From positions 33,338 to 97,337 of the forward strand of contig NZ_JARFTP010000017.1 in the NCBI RefSeq assembly GCF_029167375.1: 64,000 nt of DNA, in the 5' to 3' direction. The notes beneath the pieces were generated by a model that saw only the letters and a program-made list of their open reading frames with translations, was not told where the DNA came from and ran no database searches. This stretch comes from Tsukamurella sp. 8F (GTDB lineage Bacteria; Actinomycetota; Actinomycetes; Mycobacteriales; Mycobacteriaceae). Position 1 is the first letter of the stretch, and every line of letters begins with the position of its first letter. A program made the translations under genes and the position numbers. Positions 13,151 to 21,152 of this stretch are shown here, one piece after another.

Positions 13151-14704
13151 ATGTCCGATACCGCGCTACACCGCGATCCGCTCCCGGTCGAGATCCTGAT
13201 CCGCTCGCTCGACGTCTACGCCGAACGGACGGCGCTCACGCTGGCCGGCGACGATACCGTCACCTATGCGGACATGCGCGACGCGATCAGTCGGTACGCC
13301 CAGGTGTATCTGTCGCGGGGCATCGGCGTCGGCAGCCCGGTAGCCATCCTCTCCGCGAATCGCCCCGAGGTGCTGTACGCGCAGGGCGCCAACCTGGTGA
13401 CGGGCGTGCGCTTCGCCGCGCTGCATCCGCGGGGCTCGCTCGACGATCACGTGTACGTCCTCGAGGACGCGGGGATCGAGACGCTCGTCTTCGATCCCGA
13501 CGCGTACGAGGAACATGCCGCCACGCTCGCCGCGCGCGTCCCGGGTCTCAGGAACCTGTTCGCGTTCGGCCCCACTGGCTGCGGCACCGACCTGGCAGCT
13601 GCGGCCGCGGAGTTCGCACCCCGGCCACTCAGTGCGCCGGCCGTCGCCGAAGGTGCCACATCGAGTCTCGCCTACACGGGCGGCACGACCGGCAGATCCA
13701 AGGGCGTGATGATGGGCTACACGGGAAGCGCCGCGTTGTTGCGGATCCAGCGCGCCGAATGGGAGTGGCCGGACGACACGCGGTTCCTCGCGTGCGCCCC
13801 GCTCAGTCACGCCGGTGGCGCGTTCTGGAACCCGATCAGCATGCAGGGCGGTTCCATGGTCGTGCTGCCTGGATTCCACCCCGAGCGTGTGCTGGAGGCG
13901 ATCGAGAAGTACCGCATAACGGCGACGATGCTGGTCCCTACCATGCTCTACGCGCTCCTCGACCATCCCCGCATCGATGAGTACGACCTCTCCAGCCTCG
14001 AGACCGTCTACTACGGTGCCTCGGCGATCTCGCCCACGCGACTCACGGAGGCGATCGAGCGGTTCGGCCCGGTCTTCTTCCAGTTCTACGGGCAGGCCGA
14101 GTGCCCCATGACGATCTCCGTGCTCCGTAAGCGCGACCACGACCTCGCATGCCCCGAGCGACTCACCAGCTGCGGTCGGCCGGTGCCGTGGTTGCACGTC
14201 GCGCTACTGGACGACGACTGCCGACCCGCCGCCATCGGGGAGCCGGGGGAGATCTGCGTGCGCGGATCGCTCGTGATGCAGGGCTACCTGAACAAGCCGG
14301 AACAGACCGAAGATGCGCTGCGCGGCGGCTGGCTGCACACCGGCGACGTCGGCCGCTTCGACGACGAGGGCTACCTCTACATCGTCGACCGCAAGAAGGA
14401 CATGGTGGTCACAGGCGGCTTCAACGTCTTCCCACGAGAGGTCGAAGACGTCCTCTCCGCGCACCCCGCGGTCGCCGCGGCAGCGGTGATCGGCGTGCCC
14501 GACGAGCGCTGGGGTGAGGCGGTCAAGGCCGTCGTCGTGCTCCGCGCCGGCCACACCGCCGGCGCCGAGGAGCTGATCGCGCTGGTGCGCGAACGCAAGG
14601 GCTCGGTCCACGCCCCCAAGTCGGTCGAATTCGCCGACGCCATCCCCGTCAGCCCCCTCGGCAAGCCCGACAAGAAGGCGCTCCGGGACCTGTACCCGAA
14701 CTGA
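13151..14704 (+). CDS. FadD8-like acyl-CoA synthetase
   Basis: A 517-residue ANL-superfamily adenylating ligase. It has the P-loop YTGGTTGRSKGV (about residues 175-186), YYGASAISPTRL, the A5 region FYGQAECP, the WLHTGDVGRFD hinge region and C-terminal PLGKPDKKALRD with the catalytic Lys. Segments such as ALHPRGSLDDHVYVLEDAGI and RAEWEWP with CAPLSHAGGAF resemble mycobacterial FadD8. The start ATG 13151 follows AGGGAG. It should activate a fatty or steroid-derived carboxylate with ATP and CoA; the exact acid is unknown. It converges on echA19. Confidence 0.83.
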   Translation: MSDTALHRDPLPVEILIRSLDVYAERTALTLAGDDTVTYADMRDAISRYAQVYLSRGIGVGSPVAILSANRPEVLYAQGANLVTGVRFAALHPRGSLDDHVYVLEDAGIETLVFDPDAYEEHAATLAARVPGLRNLFAFGPTGCGTDLAAAAAEFAPRPLSAPAVAEGATSSLAYTGGTTGRSKGVMMGYTGSAALLRIQRAEWEWPDDTRFLACAPLSHAGGAFWNPISMQGGSMVVLPGFHPERVLEAIEKYRITATMLVPTMLYALLDHPRIDEYDLSSLETVYYGASAISPTRLTEAIERFGPVFFQFYGQAECPMTISVLRKRDHDLACPERLTSCGRPVPWLHVALLDDDCRPAAIGEPGEICVRGSLVMQGYLNKPEQTEDALRGGWLHTGDVGRFDDEGYLYIVDRKKDMVVTGGFNVFPREVEDVLSAHPAVAAAAVIGVPDERWGEAVKAVVVLRAGHTAGAEELIALVRERKGSVHAPKSVEFADAIPVSPLGKPDKKALRDLYPN

Positions 14705-14707
14705 GAG

Positions 14708-15523
14708 CTACCTACCCCGGAAATCGGGCTTCCGCTTCTCCGCGAACGCGCGTGGGCCCTCCTTCGCGTCCGCGCTGCGGAACACCTCGAGGCCGAGGCG
14801 GGCGTCGATCGCGAACGCCGCTTCCTCGGCGAGGCCCTCCGTATCGCGCATGGTCTGCAGGATGGCGCGGACGGCGACCGGGCCGTTGGCATTGACGAGT
14901 CCGGCGAGTGCGAGAGCCTCGTCCAGGGCGGTCCCGTCGGGCACGATGTGGCCGATGAGTCCGATCTGAAGGGCTTCGGTGGCGCTTACGTGACGGCCGG
15001 TCAGTAGGAGTTCGGCCGCCACGGTGTACGGGATCTGGCGAGGAAGCCGGACCGCCGAGCCGCCCATCGGGAACAGGCTCCAGCGTGCCTCTGACACACC
15101 GAATCTCGCGCTCTCGCCCGCGACCCGTATGTCGGTGCCCTGCAGGATCTCCGTGCCGCCCGCGATGGCCGGACCCTCGACGGCCGCGATGAGCGGCTTG
15201 GTCAGGCGGCGCCCCTTGAGCAGTCCGGGGATCTTCGCAGGGTCCCAGCCACCGCCGGACATCGCGCTGCCGGGGTCGCTGCGGCTCATCGCCTTGAGAT
15301 CCGCACCCGCGCAGAACGCACCACCCGCCCCGGTGAGGATGCAACTGCGGATCTCGGGATCCCCGTCGACGCGGTCCCAGGCGCCGACCATGATCGAGAG
15401 CATCTCGCCGGTCAGCGCATTGCGGGCGTGCGGGCGGTTCATCGTCACGATGAGCGTGTGGCCACGCTGCTCGACGAGAGCATGCGGAGCGTCGGACTCC
15501 GCGGCCGCCTGTCCGGTGGTCAT
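14708..15523 (-). CDS. echA19: EchA19, enoyl-CoA hydratase of the sterol side chain
   Basis: A 271-residue crotonase-family protein. The oxyanion-hole segments are [11 protein letters not shown] (about residues 69-79) and [17 protein letters not shown], and the active-site Glu region is [15 protein letters not shown]. The segments [23 protein letters not shown] and [14 protein letters not shown] are near identical to what I recall of EchA19. That enzyme hydrates the enoyl-CoA formed from the C8 steroid side chain. The start at 15523 is preceded by GGAAGGCGGAG. It is divergent from fadD19, as in M. tuberculosis, with a KstR site between. Confidence 0.88.
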   Translation of the reverse strand: MTTGQAAAESDAPHALVEQRGHTLIVTMNRPHARNALTGEMLSIMVGAWDRVDGDPEIRSCILTGAGGAFCAGADLKAMSRSDPGSAMSGGGWDPAKIPGLLKGRRLTKPLIAAVEGPAIAGGTEILQGTDIRVAGESARFGVSEARWSLFPMGGSAVRLPRQIPYTVAAELLLTGRHVSATEALQIGLIGHIVPDGTALDEALALAGLVNANGPVAVRAILQTMRDTEGLAEEAAFAIDARLGLEVFRSADAKEGPRAFAEKRKPDFRGR

Positions 15524-15613
15524 GTGCTCCGCCTTCCGCTGGTGTCATCGACCGGGAGATGCCGGGATGAAAAGTGGTCGTCTGCCGGTTTCAAGAAACC
15601 CGTCCCGAAGAAC

Positions 15614-15627
15614 AGTAACATGTTCTA
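15614..15627. promoter_or_regulatory. KstR operator between echA19 and fadD19
   Basis: AGTAACATGTTCTA matches TNNAACNNGTTNNA except for the first base. It lies 11 bp before the fadD19 ATG and about 90 bp before echA19, in the only non-coding stretch between them. Confidence 0.7.
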
Positions 15628-15638
15628 GTTTTGATCTT

Positions 15639-17264
15639 ATGAGCTTCAATGTCGCAGATCTGCTCGAGCACGCCGTCGATGCCATGCCGGATCGCACCGC
15701 CCTCGTCTGTGGAGACCGCAGCATCACCTACCGTGAACTCGACGAGCGCGCGAACAGGCTGGCCCACCACCTCGCCGCCCAAGGGCTCGGCGTCGGCGAC
15801 CACGTAGGGGTCTACTCCCGCAACTCGATCGAGTCGATAGAGACCATGTTCGCAGCCTTCAAGCTGCGCGCCATCCCGGTCAACGTCAACTATCGGTACG
15901 TGGCCGACGAACTGCGGCACATCTTCACCAACGCCGATCTCGAGGCACTCGTCTTCGAACGGCGCTTCGACAGTCGGGTGGCCGAGGTCCTACCCGACGC
16001 GCCCCTGCTCACCGCGCTGCTGTCCGTAGCCGACGGGAGCCCGGAGAACGCGGGGACCGCCACGGGCGCAGTCGACTACGAGGAGGCCCTCGCAGCACGA
16101 TCCGCCGACCGCGACTTCGCGGAGCGCAGCCCCGACGACCTCTACATCCTCTACACGGGCGGCACCACCGGTCGGCCGAAGGGCGTCATGTGGCGCCAGG
16201 AGGACGTGTACCGGGCCCTCGGCGGCGGCATCAACTTCATCACGGGCGAGTACGTCGAGGACGAATACCAGCCCTCGCAGATGGGCTCGCAAGGCCCCGG
16301 CATGGTTGCGATGCCCGTCTCTCCGCTCATCCACGGCGCGGCACAGTGGGCCACGATGATGAGCCTGTTCGGCGGCGGCAAGGTCGTTCTGGTGCCACAA
16401 TTCGACGCCGACGCGGTGTGGCGGGCAGTGCAGGACAACAAGGTCCAGGTACTCACCGTCGTGGGGGATGCGATGGCGCGCCCGCTCATGGACGCCTACA
16501 AGACGGGCCGGTACGACGCGTCTTCGCTCATCTCGTTCACGTCGCACGCTGCGCTGTTCTCGCAGTCGCTCAAGGAGGAGTACCTCGAGACGTTTCCGAA
16601 CCTCTTCCTCACCGATGCGATCGGCTCGTCGGAAAGCGGTTTCGTCGGTCTAGGGGTGGTGACCAGGGGCGTCGACTACGGCCAGGGTCCCCGCGTGAAC
16701 CCGAGCGCGCAGGCCGCTCTCATCGACGACGACGGTGCGCTGGTCTCGATGTCGCCGGGGGCCACCGGCCGCATGGCACGCACCGGGCATGTACCGATCG
16801 GCTACTACAAGGACCCCGAGAAGTCGGCGACGATCTTCGCCGAGATCGACGGCAGGCGTTACGTCATCCCGGGCGATTACGCACGCTATGAGGACGACGG
16901 GACGCTCACGCTGCTCGGCCGCGGTTCCGGATGCGTCAACACCGGCGGCGAGAAGGTCTTCCCCGAGGAGGTCGAGGGCGCACTCAAGTCGCACCCTGAC
17001 GTGTTCGACGCGCTCGTCGTCGGTGTCCCAGACGACCGCCTCGGACAACGGGTCGGCGCACTCATCCAGGCACGTGAGGACGTCGAGCTCGACATCCCGG
17101 CAGTACTCGCCCAGGCCCGCACCAGGATCGCCGGCTACAAGCTCCCGCGCAGCGTGTGGATCGTCGACCGTGTGCACCGGCAGCCGAGCGGCAAGCCCGA
17201 CTACCCGTGGGCCAAGCGCCACACCACCGAGGTCCCCGAGACCGCGATCCCCGCGGCGCAGTAG
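15639..17264 (+). CDS. fadD19: FadD19, steroid-CoA ligase
   Basis: A 541-residue ANL ligase. It has the P-loop LYTGGTTGRPKGVMW (about 164-178), SSESGFVGLG as the A5 region, YARYEDDGTLTLLGRG, GGEKVFPEEVE and the C-terminal PSGKPDYPWAK with the catalytic Lys. The N terminus FNVADLLEHAVDAMPDRTAL and LAHHLAAQGLGVGDHVGVY match the FadD19 family. Known FadD19 activates C26 and C24-branched sterol acids to CoA thioesters, the entry step of side-chain beta-oxidation. ATG 15639 was chosen directly after the KstR site; the frame is open further upstream only over echA19 antisense. It is followed 10 bp later by a second oxidoreductase gene. Confidence 0.88.
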   Translation: MSFNVADLLEHAVDAMPDRTALVCGDRSITYRELDERANRLAHHLAAQGLGVGDHVGVYSRNSIESIETMFAAFKLRAIPVNVNYRYVADELRHIFTNADLEALVFERRFDSRVAEVLPDAPLLTALLSVADGSPENAGTATGAVDYEEALAARSADRDFAERSPDDLYILYTGGTTGRPKGVMWRQEDVYRALGGGINFITGEYVEDEYQPSQMGSQGPGMVAMPVSPLIHGAAQWATMMSLFGGGKVVLVPQFDADAVWRAVQDNKVQVLTVVGDAMARPLMDAYKTGRYDASSLISFTSHAALFSQSLKEEYLETFPNLFLTDAIGSSESGFVGLGVVTRGVDYGQGPRVNPSAQAALIDDDGALVSMSPGATGRMARTGHVPIGYYKDPEKSATIFAEIDGRRYVIPGDYARYEDDGTLTLLGRGSGCVNTGGEKVFPEEVEGALKSHPDVFDALVVGVPDDRLGQRVGALIQAREDVELDIPAVLAQARTRIAGYKLPRSVWIVDRVHRQPSGKPDYPWAKRHTTEVPETAIPAAQ

Positions 17265-17274
17265 GAGGCCCGTC

Positions 17275-18396
17275 GTGCGCACACAGATCTGCGACCGGCT
17301 CGGCATCGAGTATCCCGTCGTCGCGTTCACGCCGTCCGAGCATGTCGCCGCGGCGGTATCGCGCGCGGGTGGCCTCGGGGTCCTCGGCTGTGTGCGGTTC
17401 AACGACGCCGGCGAACTCGACCAGGTCCTGGACTGGATGGACTCGAACACCGACGGCCGCCCGTACGGCGTCGATGTCGTGATGCCCAACAGAATGCCCG
17501 AGGAGGGGAACGCCGCAGACCTGTCGAGCCACATCCCCGATGAGCACCGCGCGTTCGTGGAGCGCACGCTCGCGGAACTAGGCGTTCCCGAACTCGATTC
17601 GCATCCCGACGGCGGCGCGGGTGTCCTCGGCTGGCTGCATTCGGTCGCGCGGGCGCACGTCGATATAGCTCTGCGACACCGCATCTCACTCATCGCAAAC
17701 GCCTTGGGATCGCCCCCGGGCGACGTCATCGACGCGGCGCACGACGCGGGCGTGCAGGTCGCCGCGCTCGCGGGCCGGGCTTCGCACGCCCGGGCGCACG
17801 TCGATCGCGGCGTCGACATCGTCGTCGCCCAAGGGTACGAGGCCGGCGGGCACACGGGCGAGATCGGGTCGATGGTGCTGCTGCCCGAGATAGTCGACGA
17901 GGTAGGGAGCGAAGCGACGGTGCTCGCCGCCGGCGGCATCGGCTCGGGCCGGCAGATCGCGGCCGCCCTGGCACTGGGCGCCGACGGCGTCTGGATGGGA
18001 TCGTACTGGCTCACGACCACGGAATACCTGATCACCATGTCGAATTCGTCGACCATGCAGCAGGCACTCTTGGCGGCCACATCCGGCGACACCGTCAGGA
18101 CGCGCATCTACTCCGGCAAGCCCGCGCGACTGCTGAAGACACGCTGGACCGAGGCGTGGGCCCGGCCGGACGCGCCGTCGCCGCTGCCGATGCCGCTGCA
18201 GAACCTGCTCGTCGGCGAGGCACACGCACGAATCGCCGCGTCCCGCGACCCGTCCGTCGTCGCCATGCCGGTCGGACAGATCGTCGGCCGCATGAATGCG
18301 GTGCGGCCGGTCACGGAGATCATGGCCGAGCTGATTGCAGGATTCGACGAGGCCGCCGACCGCCTGCAGGCGACCCGCGTGTCGCCGGCCCGGTAG
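17275..18396 (+). CDS. Nitronate monooxygenase-like flavoprotein (Rv1533-like)
   Basis: A 373-residue TIM-barrel flavoprotein of the NMO/2-nitropropane dioxygenase family. Seen are the N-terminal GIEYPVVAFTP, VAQGYEAGGHTGE (the GGHTG phosphate-binding and catalytic region, about residues 187-196), VLAAGGIGSGRQ and GADGVWMGSYWL. Start GTG 17275 follows TAGGAGG. It is in an operon with fadD19 (10-bp gap) and the next gene (6-bp gap). Members reduce or oxidise varied substrates; IpdC, a steroid-ring enzyme, is a distant relative. The reaction here is not known. Confidence 0.78.
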   Translation: MRTQICDRLGIEYPVVAFTPSEHVAAAVSRAGGLGVLGCVRFNDAGELDQVLDWMDSNTDGRPYGVDVVMPNRMPEEGNAADLSSHIPDEHRAFVERTLAELGVPELDSHPDGGAGVLGWLHSVARAHVDIALRHRISLIANALGSPPGDVIDAAHDAGVQVAALAGRASHARAHVDRGVDIVVAQGYEAGGHTGEIGSMVLLPEIVDEVGSEATVLAAGGIGSGRQIAAALALGADGVWMGSYWLTTTEYLITMSNSSTMQQALLAATSGDTVRTRIYSGKPARLLKTRWTEAWARPDAPSPLPMPLQNLLVGEAHARIAASRDPSVVAMPVGQIVGRMNAVRPVTEIMAELIAGFDEAADRLQATRVSPAR

Positions 18397-18402
18397 CGCA
18401 TC

Positions 18403-18912
18403 ATGGCCACCGACCGGCGCGCCGAGATCGCCATGACCGACCACGAGGTCGCGGATTTCCTCGCGGTAAACCGGACAGCGACGCTCGGCACCGTCGGACG
18501 CGACGGGCGTCCGCACCTCGTGGCGATGTGGTACGCGATACTCGACGGCGAGGTGTGGTTCGAGACGAAGGCGAAGTCGCAGAAGGCCGTCAATCTTCGC
18601 CGGGATCCGCGCTGTTCCGTCCTGGTCGAGGACGGCGCCACGTACGACGCGTTGCGCGGAGTCGAGCTGGAGGGCGACGCGCAGCTGACCGGCGATCCGG
18701 CGATCGTTCTGCGCGTCGGCATCGGGATCTGGGAGCGCTACGTGGGACCGTACGACGAGACCCAACGCGCGGCCGTCGACGCGATGATGCACAACCGTGT
18801 CTGTGTGCGCCTGGTCGTGGGCCGCCGACGCAGCTGGAACCACCGGAAGCTGGGGATGCCTCCGATGCCCGTCGCCGGCACGACCGCCCCCTCCGCTACG
18901 TACGGGCCCTAG
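18403..18912 (+). CDS. PPOX-class (F420/flavin-dependent) oxidoreductase
   Basis: A 169-residue split-barrel protein of the pyridoxamine-phosphate-oxidase-like FDOR group (LGTVGRDGRPHLVAMWY, VWFETKAKSQKAVNLRRDPRCSVLVE region about residues 47-72). Actinobacterial members often use F420. It is last in the fadD19 operon, six bases after the flavoprotein stop. The TAG stop codon lies inside palindrome B (bases 18910-18912), so the element supplies the end of the gene. The substrate is unknown. Confidence 0.75.
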   Translation: MATDRRAEIAMTDHEVADFLAVNRTATLGTVGRDGRPHLVAMWYAILDGEVWFETKAKSQKAVNLRRDPRCSVLVEDGATYDALRGVELEGDAQLTGDPAIVLRVGIGIWERYVGPYDETQRAAVDAMMHNRVCVRLVVGRRRSWNHRKLGMPPMPVAGTTAPSATYGP

Positions 18913-18966
18913 TAATACTTCGCTTCCCACCTGGAATCCTAGGTGGGAAGCGAAGTATTACTAGGG
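18907..18966. repeat. 60-bp palindromic element B
   Basis: Arms 18907-18932 and 18941-18966 are perfect reverse complements over 26 bp around an 8-base loop. Same 60-bp length and CCCTAG/CTAGGG ends as elements A and C, but the arm sequence differs. It ends six bases from the stop of the DUF559-type gene and contains the stop of the upstream gene, so it separates two convergent genes. Confidence 0.88.
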
Positions 18967-18971
18967 ACAGC

Positions 18972-19895
18972 TCACCCGAGGAAAGGTGGCACTCGGTGCA
19001 GCACACCGGCGGATCGCAAGGCGTGTGTGATCAGGGCGTGGAATCTGCGGCGGTCGGCTAGGTCGTTCCACGTCCACCGCACCACGGCGATGCCGGCAGC
19101 GCGGAAGTCGGAGTCTCGCTGCTTCTCCCGCTTGATGCGCTCGCGGTCGTCGTACTTGCCGTATCCGTCGAACTCGCCGATGATCCCGTCCCACGCGAAA
19201 TCCGCCCAGTAGTCGCTGCCGCTGAGGTGGTAGTACTCCTGCAGTCGCGGAGGCGGCAGCTTCCACAGGTGCATCATCAGACGCGAGCGGGACTCGCCCG
19301 GCGACTCGCTGTGCTCCACCGAAAGGGTGAGCGCCTGGCGCGCGATCCGCACCCCCGGACGGATTCCGAGCCGATCGGTGGTCTCAGCCAACTCCTCGGG
19401 CGGCACAGGCGGCGGGATGTCCGGGTCGGGGTACCGCGGGACGACACGCACCGCGTCGATCGCGCATACGGCCCGCTCCAGGTCTCCCGACGTCGCTACG
19501 TCGATCGCCGTGCGAGCCCTCGAGGTCGCGCTCACGCCCTCGAGCCAGACGGTGTCTCCGGCGCCGAGCGGTCGCGGATGGATGTGCCGCCCGCGTCGGA
19601 TGCCGCCGCCGTGACGATGATTGATCGTCATATGCACCAGGCCGAGATCCGCATCGTGCGCGGGGATCCCGTGTAGCGCCGCGGCACTCTGGTGGCTGAC
19701 CGTAGCGGACTGGCACAGCAGCCCGGCGGCGATCACTCTGCGCCGGTACTCCGAGTAGACGTCACCGCGCGGCCCGACCTCGTACACGCCGTGCGCGAGC
19801 CGTCGGATGCTCCCGTCCCTCACACCCGCTGCGATGCCTGCCGGCGTCACACCCGTGGCGAGTAATGCGGCCCTGCTCATCATCTCGGTCCCCAT
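18972..19895 (-). CDS. AbiEi/DUF559-like protein with endonuclease-type C terminus
   Basis: A 307-residue protein. The N-terminal part (ALLATGVTPAGIAAGVRDGSIRRL... VYEVG, about residues 10-40) is a winged-helix of the AbiEi antitoxin type, and GLLCQSATVSHQSAAALHGIPA follows. The C-terminal part (YWADFAWDGIIGEFDGYGKYDD, then KREKQRDSDFRAAGIAVVRWTWNDL) resembles DUF559/Vsr-like PD-(D/E)XK nucleases. No AbiEii-like toxin gene is adjacent, so it is not a simple toxin-antitoxin pair. Start 19895 is a choice between 19952, 19895 and 19883. It is bracketed by palindromes B and C. The role is unknown. Confidence 0.65.
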   Translation of the reverse strand: MGTEMMSRAALLATGVTPAGIAAGVRDGSIRRLAHGVYEVGPRGDVYSEYRRRVIAAGLLCQSATVSHQSAAALHGIPAHDADLGLVHMTINHRHGGGIRRGRHIHPRPLGAGDTVWLEGVSATSRARTAIDVATSGDLERAVCAIDAVRVVPRYPDPDIPPPVPPEELAETTDRLGIRPGVRIARQALTLSVEHSESPGESRSRLMMHLWKLPPPRLQEYYHLSGSDYWADFAWDGIIGEFDGYGKYDDRERIKREKQRDSDFRAAGIAVVRWTWNDLADRRRFHALITHALRSAGVLHRVPPFLG

Positions 19896-19970
19896 ACCGC
19901 GATCCTGCGCTTCCGAAGCCGGACAACCACCCGCGAGAACGGGATTGTCCACAGCCTGTGGATGGCAGAT

Positions 19971-20032
19971 TCCCTAATAGAACTCCGCCTCCCGCATGAA
20001 ATTCCAGGTGGGAGGCGGAGTTCTATTAGGGA
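19971..20032. repeat. 60-bp palindromic element C
   Basis: Arms 19971-19993 and 20010-20032 are perfect reverse complements over 23 bp. The core CCCTAA to TTAGGG is 60 bp (19972-20031). The 16-base centre (19994-20009) matches that of element B at 11 of 16 positions. It lies 15 bp beyond the stop of the LLM gene and about 76 bp upstream of the DUF559-type gene start. Confidence 0.87.
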
Positions 20033-20046
20033 GCGGGCGCGGTCCG

Positions 20047-21063
20047 TCAGTCGCGCATCGCTTCCGCTAGGCGGCGGAGCGTGGGCTCGTCACGCACGCC
20101 GGAGAACAGCAGTGTCGTGACCGGGCCGCCGCGCCAGCGGTCCAAGCGTTCGACGATGCGGTCGATCGGACCGACGAGCGCGATCGCGTCGACGAGTTCG
20201 TCAGGTACGGCGGCGATCGCCTCCGCGCGGCGGCCGGCCAGGAAGAGTTCCTGCACCTTCGCAGCGTCGTCTGCGAAACCGAGGCGTCCTATCAGGTCGA
20301 GATGGAAGTTCCTCTCGCGCGCACCCATTCCGCCTATGTAGAAGGCGAGGGGCACCTTTGCGACGGACATCGCGGCGGGCAGGTCGTCGACGACCACAGA
20401 CACGGTCGCCGCGATCTCGAACCCGACGGGCCGATCGGCGAGTGAGGAGCCGAACACCTCCTCGACGCGTTCGGGGTCGATGAACAGCGGCAGCCAACCG
20501 TCACCGATCTCGGCCGCCAGCGCGACGTTCTTCGGTCCCTCGGCCCCGAGCAGGATCGGGATCCGCTCGCGCACGGGGGTGACGATGGATTTGAGCGGCT
20601 TGCCGAGCCCCGTGCCGTCGGGGTAGGGCAGCGGATAGTGCGGGCCGTCGCTCGTGACCGGACCGCGACGCGCTATCACCTGGCGGACGATGTCGACGTA
20701 CTCGCGCGTTCGCGCAAGGGGTTTCGTGAACGGCGCGCCGTACCACCCTTCGGCGACCTGCGGTCCGGACGCTCCCAGTCCGAGCATGAAGCGGCCACCG
20801 GAGAGCGCGTCGAGTGTGAGTGCGTGCATCGCGGTCGCAGCGGGGGAGCGTGCGGGGATCTGCGCGACAGCGGTGCCCAGCCCGATCCGCGTAGTGCGCG
20901 CCCCGTACCAGGCGAGCGTGTCGAATGCATCCGAGCCGTAGGCCTCCGCCGTGACGACGAGGTCGTAGCCGAGACGTTCGGCGGCCAGCACGGTCGCGGT
21001 GTGATCCTCCGGCCCACGCGTCCAGTATCCGAGATTGAGCCCGATCGCTGGGTAGTCCGCCAT
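20047..21063 (-). CDS. LLM-class F420-dependent oxidoreductase, Rv3520c-like
   Basis: A 338-residue luciferase-like TIM-barrel protein. Seen are AIGLNLGYWTRGPEDH at the N terminus, RIGLGTAVAQIPARSPAATAMHALTLDALSGGRFMLGLGASGPQ (ends at about residues 57 and 100) and IPILLGAEGPKNVALAAEIGDGW, typical of F420-dependent members. Rv3520c lies in the corresponding KstR regulon block in M. tuberculosis. ATG 21063 was chosen because a perfect KstR site begins 11 bp upstream and a longer frame would run through it. The substrate is unknown; a steroid oxidoreductase role is inferred from regulation. Confidence 0.8.
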   Translation of the reverse strand: MADYPAIGLNLGYWTRGPEDHTATVLAAERLGYDLVVTAEAYGSDAFDTLAWYGARTTRIGLGTAVAQIPARSPAATAMHALTLDALSGGRFMLGLGASGPQVAEGWYGAPFTKPLARTREYVDIVRQVIARRGPVTSDGPHYPLPYPDGTGLGKPLKSIVTPVRERIPILLGAEGPKNVALAAEIGDGWLPLFIDPERVEEVFGSSLADRPVGFEIAATVSVVVDDLPAAMSVAKVPLAFYIGGMGARERNFHLDLIGRLGFADDAAKVQELFLAGRRAEAIAAVPDELVDAIALVGPIDRIVERLDRWRGGPVTTLLFSGVRDEPTLRRLAEAMRD

Positions 21064-21073
21064 ACGGCGATGG

Positions 21074-21087
21074 TAGAACACGTTTCA
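21074..21087. promoter_or_regulatory. KstR operator upstream of the LLM oxidoreductase
   Basis: TAGAACACGTTTCA matches all fixed bases of TNNAACNNGTTNNA and sits 11 bp from the minus-strand start. Confidence 0.8.
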
Positions 21088-21129
21088 CATAGCGACGAGC
21101 CGGTTGCGCCGATCCAGCACGTCATCAGC

Positions 21130-21143
21130 TAGAACGCGTTACC
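21130..21143. promoter_or_regulatory. Probable KstR operator upstream of the aldehyde dehydrogenase
   Basis: TAGAACGCGTTACC matches except for the last base. It is 10 bp before the plus-strand ATG and 56 bp from the other site in the same divergent region, giving each gene its own operator. Confidence 0.65.
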
Positions 21144-21152
21144 GTTTCCGAC

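Noticed and set aside
18972..19895. A type IV AbiEi/AbiEii toxin-antitoxin system
   Set aside because: The N-terminal domain is AbiEi-like, but no AbiEii nucleotidyltransferase gene is adjacent, and the C terminus looks like a nuclease instead.
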